Assembly: GCA_036897625.1 (NCBI GenBank)
Contig: JAYMTA010000857.1
Location: 1 to 23,615, forward strand
Length of the DNA: 23,615 nt
Source of the DNA: Pelargonium cotyledonis
Taxonomy: Eukaryota; Streptophyta; Magnoliopsida; Geraniales; Geraniaceae
Reading direction: 5' to 3'
Shown here: positions 1 to 10,192 of the stretch, in pieces
Position numbering within the stretch: position 1 is the first letter of the stretch
Layout of the letters: each line of letters opens with the position of its first letter
Program-made: the position numbers and the translations under genes
The notes under the pieces: model-generated
The model's database searches: none
The model's input: only the letters and a program-made list of their open reading frames with translations
What the model was told of the DNA's origin: nothing

Positions 1-1090
1 TATAATTATTATGTTATATGCATAGATTCAATTGTTTTTTAATTTTTAAATATTTTTTGTAATTTTTGTCAGCATTTTTTTTTTGTATTATTATGATAAT
101 GTTATAATAGATATCTAGCTATTAACCCGTGCATCGCACGGACAAGATTTTTGCTAGTAATTCATAAGACGAAGGTAAAGATTGTGTTCGTCCAGGAAAT
201 AAAAAAAGAAGAGGTCAATTCGACATATTTCAAATACATTTGAAATTTTGATTGGTTAAAGCCTGACATTCACCTGCAATCGGGAACTCTGGAGGACTCT
301 TGCATATGCTTATGGGACTCGTATCAAGCGGCAAGTGGACGTATTGAAATGATCTGTGTGTTTAGATCAATGTCTAAACAATATCATCGGTCTTCACCTT
401 GATCTAGAATCAACCAACACTGAAACAAATTAAACAAATTTAGATGATATTTTAAATAATTAAGATATATATAAATATATGTGTGTGTGTGTAAATAGTA
501 ATCAATTTTTACCATAACAAAAACAAGAATTCAACCATTCGTTGAACCATTCCATTCACAGAAATCAACAAAGAATTTCCAGAATGCAAAAGCCCTCAAA
601 TTGGAAAGAAAATATTACATAAAATTTGAGAATTTTCTTTTTTGTTACAAATTACGATAGATAAATATACGTTAGGGGCATTATCTCTCTCCGTATGAGA
701 AAAGGTTCGGCAAAACAACTGTTCTCGTAGAAATGCTGTCCCGCCCTGAAATGATCAAAAACCCCTAACTGAATAGTAGATTCATGTAGCGATTTCACCA
801 AGCTCTTCCAAAACCTGGAATGTACGTGCAGCAACCGTAACCTGCAAGATTTTAAATTAGGAATATGAAGTTTTACAATACCATAAAAATAAGTAAATTT
901 TACCTTAGGTTTTAGAATTTTTTGTGTTCCTCTTAATCTTCCCATATCCATATGCAAAGGCAGGACACTTTAGCACATTGTTCTCATGCAATCTAAGATG
1001 GAAATGACTTCCGGCCGGGAGTATTCACACCTCTTACTTCGATGCTAAAAAGGACCAGAGAGGATATGAAATCAATGTAACATTCATGAA
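1..1090. other. AT-rich spacer with repeat debris
   Basis: No gene is recognised in this stretch. It is AT-rich, with a short GT microsatellite at about 480-491. It contains a probable Helitron terminus at 115-140 (listed separately). On the minus strand 652-957 is an open frame of 101 codons with no domain I recognise. A neighbouring frame over the same bases also gives protein-like stretches (for example AARTFQVLEELGEIA) broken by stops. That may mean a decayed or captured gene fragment, but it is too weak to call as a gene. Confidence 0.5.
115..140 (-). mobile_element. Probable Helitron 3' terminus
   Basis: Read on the minus strand, the sequence shows a short GC-rich hairpin (CCGTGC-GAT-GCACGG), then GTTAATAG, then CTAG. 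Non-autonomous plant Helitrons end this way: a GC hairpin about 10 bases before a terminal CTRR. The element would extend rightwards from 115. The base after CTAG is A rather than the usual T, and the matching 5' TC end is not certain; a TCTACTATT string on the minus strand near 772-780 is one candidate. Only the terminus is claimed, not the full element. Confidence 0.45.
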
Positions 1091-1728
1091 CTATAATTTT
1101 GACACTAAATATCTCGAGAGATATACAAAGACACTAGGAATGCTCAAATGCTTTAGAGCTAAATTCTATCTATATGAAGGCTCCAGTCAAGATAAGAGAG
1201 GCTTATGAAAAGGTAGAAAAATATGAAGAGACTATTGCTGGTATTCAAAGAATATAACTTTGTATTTATTTTCCGTGTTCAGAGAATATAATTTTTGACA
1301 TGGCATGCCAACTTCTCTCTCTATCCATCTGATAATTTTATTTATTGCAAGTTATTGTCTTCATCCACATTGTTTCTTTGTTATCTCTACAGATATGAAC
1401 AAGATTCTGGAATTGGATCCTGCAAATTACCAAGCTAAGAGAACAGAAAACCACCTGAGCCACTGGCAGACGAAAAACAAGAAAAAAACAGTGGAAAAAA
1501 TGATTGGCAATTGTAATTGGTTCTTTTCATATTTCTTTTATGCTATCTTGGTTTTAGAGTCTTTGAAGTCTTATAGATTGTTCTTAATAGGATAATGGAT
1601 TCAATATCTTTTACCAATAAGATTATGATGTTATGGTGACAGGGTATGTATGTCTGATCCTTCCAAAGGAGAAGAAACAAAGCAGAATGGAAAGGTTGTA
1701 GAGTATTCGTAGATTTAGGCTTCATTAG
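1091..1728 (+). pseudogene. Partial TTC1 pseudogene (copy of exons 3-4)
   Basis: This block aligns along its whole length with 5164-5814 plus 6664-6700 of the TTC1 gene, introns included. Remnant exon 3 is about 1119-1240 and remnant exon 4 is 1393-1506. Peptide pieces such as DMNKILELDPANYQAKRT are identical to the parent. The copy is dead. The exon-3 acceptor has changed from CAG to GAG, and a net 2-base loss just before AGGAATGCTC shifts frame. One base is lost in exon 4 (CTGAAGCC became CTGAGCC), and the exon-4 donor has changed from GT to GC. A roughly 45-base stretch of the parent intron near 5725-5770 is missing. Exons 1, 2 and 5 are absent, so it never held a full gene. Because introns are retained, it arose by DNA duplication and not by retroposition. 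Confidence 0.88.
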
Positions 1729-1739
1729 GGGTTATTTAG

Positions 1740-1900
1740 TTGTGTAGTAATTACTCTAGTTTTCTAGAAAATTGTTTTCTTAGAAATAGAAAACTGAAAA
1801 ACTTGTTTAGTTTCAATAGAAAACTGGAAAACTGTTTTCCAAAATGCATTGAAAATGGAAAAACAGTTTTTTTGAGTTTTCCAAATAGAAAACTTATTTT
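1740..1900. repeat. GAAAAC/GTTTTC palindromic cluster, MITE-like relic
   Basis: A dense cluster of GAAAAC and its complement GTTTTC. It includes the perfect palindrome TTTTCTAGAAAA at 1760-1771 and the 17-base inverted repeat TGGAAAAC-T-GTTTTCCA at 1825-1841. Such self-complementary AT-rich clusters are typical of decayed MITEs. I could not fix termini or a target-site duplication. It begins right after the end of the TTC1 duplicate block. Confidence 0.35.
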
Positions 1901-1955
1901 TCCACTACTCATTTTTGTTTGTTTATGTCTCACAAAATATGTATTATGCGATAAC

Positions 1956-2024
1956 TTGACACGGGCACTCGAAATCTGACACAAACTTAAAATTTGACAC
2001 GAGCACTCGAAATTTGACACAAAC
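1956..2024. repeat. Two-copy tandem repeat, 38-bp period
   Basis: A 31-base unit beginning TTGACACGRGCACTCGAAAT and ending GACACAAAC occurs at 1956-1986 and 1994-2024 with two mismatches. Downstream, 2040-2085 has related GTGAACACGAACTCG text. Similar GACACGA-rich strings are common in plant repetitive DNA, so this is probably a transposon remnant and not a promoter module. Confidence 0.6.
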
Positions 2025-2159
2025 ATAATCCGATAATTTAACGTGATGAATTAGTGAACACGAACTCGATATGAGTATGATTACACTGAAATTTTTAAAT
2101 TTGTTATATACATGACATGTCTCATTTAAATTTTAAAATTAATTCAAAATGCCACGTCA

Positions 2160-2519
2160 GCGCCATATATAAAAAAGAATAATTAATCAATATAAAATAA
2201 AAATGTCACATCATCGACATTAACGGTGCCGTTAACTCAAACTAACAGATGAACTACAGTGACCTATGCGGTAACTAGGGCTTCAATCAAAGTATTTAAC
2301 CCTTAAACAAACGACGCCGTTTGAGAAGAAAATCCGAGGCACAAGCAGAAACCATTAGTAATTGACAATTGAAGGATTGTTCTGGAAGGCAAAACAAACA
2401 TTTAGCAGACGCTAGTTGCGGTCTATCGTCTTCCCCAGACTCTTCACGATCACTCCAATCTCTCTGCTCCACATCACTTTACCAAAAACCCTAATATTCC
2501 ACACAGCTTTAGAGCGATA
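2160..2519 (+). promoter_or_regulatory. TTC1 promoter and 5' leader region
   Basis: This is the upstream region of the TTC1 start codon. It contains a near-palindrome TTAACGG-TG-CCGTTAA at 2220-2235 and the inverted repeat CAAACG-ACGC-CGTTTG at 2308-2323. Just before the ATG there is a telo-box-like AAACCCTAA at 2486-2494, a motif common in leaders of housekeeping and translation-related plant genes. A C/T-rich stretch around 2420-2470 fits a transcribed leader. The transcription start cannot be placed from sequence alone, and there is no convincing TATA box at the right distance. Confidence 0.4.
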
Positions 2520-5500
2520 ATGGTGGTCATAGAATCTGAAGTTTCTGAAGAAATTATCGTCAAACCTCCGGAAACGACACCACCCCCATCAACGGCGGCG
2601 GCGACGACGAATTCCAACAGTCAAACGACCACAAATTCACACAGAGACGCTTCCGATGGTTTCGAAACCGCCAGTGATACCGAACTCAACGACGAAGACG
2701 CAGAGACCGATACCGCGCAGGAACAACAGCAGCAGGTGGCGGAGGTGACTGTAAACGACGAGGAATCGAAACAGGTGACTGTGTTTTAAAGTTCGGAATT
2801 TGATAAGCATTAGATCTGTTTTCTATTTTATTTGTGGGATCAGAAATTTCAATTCTGAGTGTGATTTTGTGTAGAAAGCATTGGAGGAGGCAAATGGGGC
2901 GAAATCGGAAGGAAACAAGTTGTTTGGTGAGGGGCAGTTTGAGGAGGCATTGTCAAAATATGAACTTGCTTTGAAAGTTGCGCCGGAGGAGATGCCCTCC
3001 TCCTTGGAGCTGCGGGCAATTTGCCATTCCAACCGTGGTGTGTGCTTTTTGAAATTGGTATGTAGCATCTACCAATCATACAATATAACAGTATATAGAA
3101 ATGTTATTTATACTATGTAGTCAGTACCTTTTCTGAGATGGTTAGCTTGACAAAATTGGGTTGCAAATGAAATGAATCTAGTTTGAATGTTGGAGCTAGT
3201 CAAGCCCGACCTCGGGCTCAGGTTGCGATTGGCTTGTTTAAGTACTTGGAGGTTATTTGTATGGATCAGAGTACAAAAAAATTATAAAGTTGCAACACCG
3301 GCTAGTGAATATGCCATGAATCTAATGTCCTGGTAAGCTAATTAGCTTTCGCTGAAATTAAGACAAACCCTTATGATCCCCTCATGAGCAATCTTATAGT
3401 TCATTATTTGTGGAATTTATTGAAATTAGGTTTGTTTATACAACTATTGGTGATACCTTTAGTATAGGGTGGTGATCTTAGGTTCTTAGATACCGTGGCA
3501 CAACCCATACTTACTTTCCATTTTCTGAATTATTAGAAGTTTGGGTAAGCTCTGTTCGATAACTTTTTCTATTGCATAGTATAAGGCGTAAGCACAACTC
3601 TATGGATCAGTAGAACTTTTGCCACTGCCAAGAATGTAAGATGATTGGTGTAATGTTTGGTTTGGATTCTTAAACATAATTTTAATCTTCTTTTTTATTC
3701 TTGATCTTTTTAAGATCCTTGCAAATGTTTGTGTTCTTAATTTCTCATATCTTTGTATGTATTGGAGATAGACAAAAAAAAAAAATGAAACAACCTGTTA
3801 AGCATTTGCGGTGTAAACTCTAGATCGATAACTTTTGAAGAGAAACCTACTTATCATAACTAAATTTCCAAATGTACTAAATGGAAACAAAATGAGAGAT
3901 GGATACCTTTGATACATATAGTTATGTTTTGATTGATAGCCTGTTAATCTATTGTATTCCAAGAAACCTTTTTCCATATGGCTTCTCATATTTCACATCC
4001 TCTATTGTGTGTCTTATTTTTTCAATCTTGACTGGAAAGTCAGGAGTTATAAATGTTAATGTATAAGTTCCAATTGGAAAGCCACAGTTGTTTGTGAACA
4101 CATCCATTAGCATTAAGCAATGAGTACACAAATGCCTGCTTGAAAAGGTGGGGCATAGGTGCCAAATCAAATGTGGTCGAAATGTGCAAAATGCAAATTG
4201 CACATATTTCTTTCTGGACTTCTGATGGCATCCACCAGTGGCTGCCTGGGTCACTGTGTGCATGAGAGGGAGGGAAATATAGAGAGGGAGATTATTCTCT
4301 GTTGATTCCTTTTTGTAAATTCTAAAAGAATTGTTTTGAATGTGTAATTAATGTTTTGCTTGCATTCTTCTCACTCTCTCTCATATCTGAAATTGAATAT
4401 TTGTTGCTAAGTACTTAAAAAAATGCACCTGCTTTGAATTAATAGAATATTGCGAACATAAATCTAAGTAATGAACTTGAATCTCTGATCTTTCAGAGCA
4501 TTACAGCTATATCAAATGAATTATTGTTTAAAAGTGGCATTTAGGATAGAGCATTTATTGCTATGCTGTGCAAATCAAGTTCTGTTTCTCTTAGATAGAA
4601 GAGGATGGTAAAAGTTGTAATTAGTGAAAGTGTCATCGATGGGAGGACAAGAGGCTTCCTTCTCAAGCCTCATTTATAGATGCAGATAGAATTAGATATA
4701 CATCAGGTTCTAGAATTAGATTCAACCATGTTTCATCAAATTGGAATAGACACTGTTGTAGCCTATATATACATTGTAATATTGCATAGTTCAATCAATC
4801 TATCAAAGGTAAGAAAGATAAATTTCACAAATTTAACTCGTACGCGAGTTCTATAAAATAATGGAAGACATCTGTACACAAAGTTGCTGTTAAAATATAT
4901 TCCCTCAAATCCCCTTGATCCAGGGGTTTAAAATTATTGCCTGAAAAGGGTTAAAAAAAACTCTTAAACATGAGTGGAAGGGGTACCCTTTTCTTGTTCC
5001 ACTACCTATGACTCTTCAAAAAATGCTTAGACTGCTTGATACTTCTCCTTTGACCGTTAATGAATCTCTTAAATGTTATCGTGCAGCTTAATTATTTAAC
5101 TACTGTCTGATGTTGTCTAATAAGTTTTGGTTCATTTGTCAATCTCCTATCTCAGATGCCTACCTATAACTTTGATACTAAATATCTCAGGGAAAATACG
5201 AGGATACAGTCAAGGAATGCTCAAAAGCTTTAGAACTAAATCCTACCTATATGAAGGCTCTGGTTAGGAGAGGAGAGGCTTATGAAAAGCTAGAAAAATA
5301 TGAAGAGGCTATTGCTGGTATTCAAAGAATTTAACTTTGTATTCATTTTCCATGTTTTTGCTTTTGACCTAGCATGCCGGATTCTCTCCCTCTCCGTCTA
5401 ATAATTTTATAGCCAGTTATTGACTTCGTCCACATTGTTTCTTTGTTTTCCCTGCAGATATGAACAAGATTCTGGAATTGGATCCTGCAAATTACCAAGC

Positions 5501-8266
5501 TAAGAGAACAGTCAACCGCCTGAAGCCACTGGCTGACGAAAAGCGAGAAAAAATGAAGGAAGAGATGATTGGTAAGTGCAATTGATTCTTTTCATTTTCC
5601 TTTTATGCTGTCTTGGTTTCAGAGTGTTTGAAGTCCCATAGATTTTCTTAATAGGATAATGGATTCAATATCATTTACCCATAGTATTATGATGCGATGA
5701 TGACAGTGTCTGTCATGTAAGTCTGTTCCTTTTGGATAATTGAAGCATTCTAGAATGATTGTGATCCTCCTCCTTCCAAAGGAGAAGAAATAAAGCAGAA
5801 TGGACGGGTTGTAGTCTGTTTTAAAAGGCGCGAGGCGCACTAAAGGCACGAAGTGCACTAGAGGCGTTAGGGTCCTTTAAAGCCGAGGCGTGAGGCGCAC
5901 TGTGAAGCGCGGGATTCTTTGAAGTGAGGTGCACTTTTAAAATTTATGAAATAAATAATAAAACTTACATCAAATTTACCAAAAGTTTATAATATAAAAA
6001 GTCAATAATATAGATAAATGAGATAAATCTAAAAGACTAAAAACCATAATCATCAACATCTAAGTTGTCATCTCCTTCACTAATACTACCAATAGACTTG
6101 TATCCTTCATTATTAGGGATTACATAATAGAAGAAGAAAGAAAAGAAATAGAGGAACGAGGTTCTTGAAGCTTGAATCCAGTTGATTTACTTGTGCTGAT
6201 TGTATGCCCTCAATATTTCTCTATATTTTTTTAACTAACAACCTTTCATCACTATATGTTTTTCATAGTATTGCTAGACACCCTTTATATAGGTGAACTG
6301 GTGAAGTAAAAGTAAATATTTTGATTTTTGGAGGCTGAGTTTTCATCTTTTAATATTTCCATTTACAATACAAAAATTAATTTTTGTATTGTAAAATTGA
6401 TTTTTTGAAATTTGAAAAGTTTTTTTTTTTTGAATTATGAATCGGACTAATTAATTACATAGTAATTTGAAATTTGAATTCTGATTTTACTCTAAAACAC
6501 AAATATTAGGCTATATTTTCTGTGAGGCTCCTTATGCTCCTTATGCGCCTCGACCGTGCCTAACCCAAGTCACCTCACCTCAACTATTTTGAGGCTCCAA
6601 GGTGCGCCTCGTGCCTCAAGCGCGCCTCGGGCACGCACGCTTCAGTGGGCTTTTTAAAACACTGGTTGTAGAGTAATTTGAGATTCAGGCTTCAGTAGTT
6701 TCTCTTTCCGTCCATATCTATTTGCTTAAGTATTTTATGGCTACTGATTAGTTATTGTGGTCTAAAAAAAGAACTTTTGCACATTGCATATCATTGAATC
6801 TGTTACATACTCATAACTTTTGGACAATAGCGTTTGCACTGATGATCAAGTTCTCAAAATTGAAATCATTTTTCAGTTTTAGCTAAGAGATGCCTAAATT
6901 GTGGGGAAAACAACATTTTGTGCTTCAATAAGAGAGGAACATATATATAAAAAAAATGCTGTGTTAAGGTATCTAAGGCTGGGAGCTGAACTCCCATTGT
7001 AGAGCTTTAGCACCGATTTGCAGATGTCTCGAAAGGTTTTTTATACTTACCTTTTTATGTGTTCTTTAGCCCCAATTGACAGATGTCTATTGATTTAGGA
7101 GTCAAATATTTAGGATTCACCCAGGCTATGGGCGACAAGAATATTGGGGAAAATATCTTTCTGTCCCTTGAACTGCCAAACAAGAGGGACTTGACCTCCT
7201 TTACTTTTAATTTTAGATATCTAGACTCCAAACATCTGAGTTTAGTCTTGTAGACTCATCGTGGTTTCCGTTAAGTTCTTTTCTAGATAATAGCTTTAGG
7301 AGTAAGCAAAATTGTATAAAATGCATAATTTGGACCGAAGTCCTGTAATTGTACAAAGTAAAGTGTCTGAATCTGTTTGATTTTTTTATTGGCAATTTTA
7401 TATACACACACACACACACATATATATATATATGTATGTATGTATATTACATTATTACCGTTACCATTAAGGCCCAAACCTGAAACCTCATAGGGAATCC
7501 AAAGCGCCTCAAACGCTTGGCCCAACATGGCTTGGTGAATTTGTTTGAATTAGTAAGGTGGTCCGTAGTTTGAAGAAGAGTAGTTGTTGGCCCTAAAATA
7601 GTCTAGAGCATAATGGATTATGCTTTCATCCTCTAGCAGCCTCCAGATTGTTGTTACTGGGAGGGTGATAATGGACTTGCATCTTCCATATGTAACTATT
7701 CGAGGACTAGCCCCAACCCTAACTTTATTATAACTTCAGATCTTGATATTAGCTGTTATGCGTTCATACCATACCCTCTAGTCTTATGTATTGATTCTTT
7801 GAGTAAGAACCCTCTCATTTCTGCTTCATAGCCTTCCCTAAATAGCATGAACTTTCGCAATTCTATTCACAAGTTAACACCATATGTTTTTCTCTTTTAA
7901 AGTTTCCCTCAACTTTGTTTATGGCTCGTAGGTTCTGAGCCTTATCTGTGGAAACTGTTATTTAACTGTTTTTGAATAATATGTTCTTTGCTAACATGAC
8001 CACTGTGATACCATACCTTTTTATGTGATCACGTGCAAAGTGAAAGCTTCCTCGTGTTTTTCAGTTAACATACACACCACTCTCCATTTTATTCAGTATC
8101 GTCGTCTTGTTGCATTCTCTTAAGCTGATATTGGACGTATTTCTGAGCAGGCAAGCTGAAAGATATGGGCAACTCATTGTTGGGCCGCTTTGGGATGAGC
8201 GTTGACAACTTCAAAGCTGTCAAAGACCCAAACACTGGTTCCTACTCTATTTCGTTTCAACGCTAG
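2520..8266 (+). CDS. TTC1: Tetratricopeptide repeat protein 1 (TTC1/TPR1 type)
   Basis: Coding exons: 2520-2774, 2875-3057, 5191-5317, 5458-5571, 8151-8266 (795 bases, 264 aa). All junctions are GT-AG and in frame. Residues 1-85 are an acidic, low-complexity N-terminus with a DGFETASDTE motif. Three TPR units follow at about 89-123, 131-165 and 166-200. The two-carboxylate-clamp residues are all present: K95 and N99, N138, K168 and R172. That predicts binding to the EEVD tail of Hsp90/Hsp70. A basic helix (ADEKREKMKEEM) leads to the conserved C-terminus GMSVDNFKAVKDPNTGSYS. Length is close to Arabidopsis At4g30480 (about 277 aa), which is known as a co-chaperone-type TPR protein and an ethylene-receptor interactor. 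The introns are 100, 2133, 140 and 2579 bases; the last contains a MITE. The start codon is the first ATG of the acidic frame. Likely cytosolic: no signal peptide or membrane segment. Confidence 0.93.
3058..5190 (+). other. TTC1 intron 2
   Basis: A 2133-base intron, donor GTATGT and acceptor ATCTCAG. It is AT-rich with a 13-base A run near 3774-3785. No exon, RNA gene or complete transposon is recognisable. A minus-strand ORF at 3949-4263 has no family resemblance and is treated as chance. The last part of this intron (from 5164) marks the left edge of the block duplicated at 1091. Confidence 0.7.
5807..5814. repeat. Target-site duplication, left copy
   Basis: GGTTGTAG directly before the MITE. 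It is repeated exactly at 6664-6671 and present once at the empty site 1694-1701. Confidence 0.85.
5815..6663. mobile_element. hAT-like MITE in TTC1 intron 4
   Basis: An 849-base element flanked by a perfect 8-bp target-site duplication GGTTGTAG at 5807-5814 and 6664-6671. The terminal inverted repeats share TGTTTTAAAA (left TCTGTTTTAAAAGGC, right read inward AGTGTTTTAAAAAGC). Both ends carry GC-rich subterminal copies of GAGGCGCAC-like motifs, and the interior is very AT-rich. No transposase frame is present, so it is non-autonomous. The 8-bp duplication and subterminal repeats point to the hAT superfamily. The undisturbed site GGTTGTAG occurs once at 1694-1701 in the pseudogene copy, which confirms the boundaries. 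Confidence 0.85.
6362..6395. repeat. Perfect 34-bp palindrome inside the MITE
   Basis: The sequence TTTACAATACAAAAATT is followed immediately by its exact reverse complement, giving a 34-base palindrome with no spacer. It would form a cruciform in DNA or a tight hairpin in TTC1 pre-mRNA. It lies near the middle of the right half of the hAT-like MITE. Confidence 0.8.
6672..8150 (+). other. TTC1 intron 4, right part
   Basis: The rest of the 2579-base intron, after the MITE. It contains the microsatellite at 7401-7446 and ends with a normal acceptor (TTCTGAGCAG). No coding or RNA feature is recognised. The minus-strand ORFs at 7213-7528 run through the microsatellite and look like chance. Confidence 0.65.
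7401..7446. repeat. Compound microsatellite (CA)n(TA)n(TGTA)n
   Basis: A run of CA dinucleotides is followed by TA dinucleotides and then TGTA tetranucleotides, in intron 4 of TTC1. Likely length-polymorphic. Confidence 0.9.
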
Positions 8267-10192
8267 TCCTTATTAGATGTGGTTATTTAACATTTTGTTT
8301 ATTGAGAAACATAAAATTGGAAAGCTTGGAGGAAATGAAGATGACAAATCAAAGAGGGGAATCGATTTCAAGTGGAATGTGAAAGTTTGGTTGGATAGAG
8401 TTTGGAATATCATATATAGTTTGGCCTGATGGACATTATGTAGATGAACTGTGTGAATGCTATGCATGGGATAATTTTGCTACTTCTAAATATACTAGAT
8501 TGATGTTAACTTTGTTGGTTTCCATGTAGTGATTGTCTATTTGGTTAATGACATGGCTACTGATTTTTAACTTCTAGAAGAATGTCTCAAAACCTAACAA
8601 GGGTTTGCTTTAAGATTTTTGGCATCTGAATGCCTATTTCTTTGATTTTTGATGATCATACTTGATTATAACTAGAAGTAATCAATAGCAATTGTCTTTT
8701 TGGTTCGAATGGTTTACTTTTCTTGCAACAAATTTTAAGTTTCAGAAGAAACATTTTCTATCATTCATTCAAATCTCAGCCCATACATGTCTGTTATAAT
8801 TGGTAAAAGACATGAGTTAGTTTTAAAATTTAGAGGAATTACAGAAGGACCTTCTGACCTTGACACCTCCAAGTGCCCCAATTTTTTTTTTTTTTTTTCA
8901 TTTTTTGGCAATTTTAGGACTCTATGTTCTTTTTATCCTCACATCTATCAGTTATAATTAACGAAAAACACTTTTTTTTTTTTTTGTATTATGTGTTGTG
9001 CACGTGATCTAAGTTTTTTGTAAATGGTAAAAAATTTCTTTATTAGTATTTGAGGAAAATTATAGAAGTATCCCCTAACTTTGACACTTGCAACGTTAGT
9101 CACCCCTGAACATTTTTTGTGGTTGAATGTTTGAAGATTCCGGACAATTTCTGCCAGAAACTTCAAACATTCGTGAAAACTACAAATTTTGTTGAAAAAT
9201 TCAAAGTAGTTTTCCATATTTAATATGGGTAGATTCGTTGATTAATTTGTAAGTGTGAATATACCAATATTTGAGTTTCATCAAATACATCATCAAAATT
9301 TTAGATTCAATCCATGAAAATTCATACATGGCTACATCGATGTTAGATCTTGAAGATGAGATGGGTTAGAGTTGATGTCTTTCATCGGTTGTTGGCAAAG
9401 AGAAGAAGATATGAGTTTGTGAGAGAGATGAAATGAGTTAGGTGATGAGTTTGTGAGAGAGATTGAAGAGATGAAGTTGAAAGAGAAGATGGAGAAGATG
9501 TAGGTGATGAGTTTGTGAATAATGGAATGATGATTAAGTGCCCTAGCGGCCCCACCGACGGAGACGATGGGGCAGGTGATACAGGCTCCTCGACCACAGA
9601 TCGGTTCCTAGAATTTTGAAGATTGAAGATGAAGATGATGGGGTGTATCTGTCTTTTCATACACCGACGGATGGAACAACTATCGGTTGGGAGGATGGAA
9701 AGAACTAATTTAAAACTACTAAATCCTAATTTAATGAATCTAAAATAATATAATATTAATACTACAAAAATAATTTCATTTATTTCCAACATGGGTAAAT
9801 CCTACTTTTTACCAAATCATGGTTGTAAACACCCTATCCAATTAGAGTGAATCAATCCCCTAGTATTAGTTAAATCACTATCTTATTTGATGTCTCATAA
9901 TATCGAGTAGTGTAAACTATACTTTCCTTTCCCCAAATAGAAAAAAAGAAGTCATCAAGTGAATGCATACTATGGTTTACGAAGGCAATTAGTTTATATA
10001 ATGGAAAATTTACAAAGTAGTAACTTAATGGGACACATAAATTGGTGCAAGATAAGTTATATAAATAGAAGTGTGCATAATATTACACATTTGGGTGCTT
10101 CATTACATCAAATTTCTACTTGTCACACATAATATTTGTTATCATATTTACACATAGTTAAGTATACAATATTTCCGGCAGCGCGATTAGGT
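8267..10192. other. Convergent spacer between TTC1 and ANTH genes
   Basis: This holds the 3' UTRs of two convergent genes plus repeat debris. Poly-T runs lie at about 8882-8898 and 8971-8985. Two similar phrases, at about 8835-8880 (GAATTACAGAAGGACC...) and 9057-9105 (AATTATAGAAGTATCC...), resemble a dispersed plant repeat. At 9360-9660 there is purine-rich text with reiterated ATGAGTTTGTGA. A TTTATT at 9779-9784 could be a minus-strand AATAAA for the ANTH gene. The 136-codon minus-strand ORF at 9382-9792 is the antisense of the purine-rich repeats and has no family signature. Confidence 0.55.
9395..9640. repeat. Purine-rich degenerate tandem repeat
   Basis: ATGAGTTTGTGA occurs three times (near 9410, 9444 and 9506), set in GAGAGAGAT/GAAGATG-rich text. 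A GC-rich patch (CCCTAGCGGCCCCACCGACGG) follows near 9541. The asymmetry (almost all purines on the plus strand) and local base composition differ from the flanks and suggest a transposon remnant. Confidence 0.45.

Larger units (their letters stand above)
5164..6700 (+). repeat. Parent copy of the TTC1 exon 3-4 duplication
   Basis: This is the source (or sister) segment of the pseudogene block at 1091-1728, in direct orientation about 4 kb away. Homology runs from CTATAA at 5164 through exons 3 and 4 and into intron 4. It stops at the MITE insertion at 5815, resumes at the duplicated target GGTTGTAG at 6664, and fades near 6700. The copies are similar along most of their length by eye, with small indels. 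Confidence 0.88.

Noticed and set aside
1305..1595. 96-codon ORF over the TTC1 duplicate, as a possible small TPR gene
   Set aside because: It reads intron sequence into remnant exon 4, then shifts frame at CTGAGCC and runs past a broken donor; it is pseudogene text.
1956..2085. LTR retrotransposon end
   Set aside because: No TG...CA terminal pair, primer-binding site or polypurine tract could be found.
9382..9792. 136-codon Ser/Pro-rich minus-strand ORF
   Set aside because: Complement of purine-rich degenerate repeats; low complexity and no domain.
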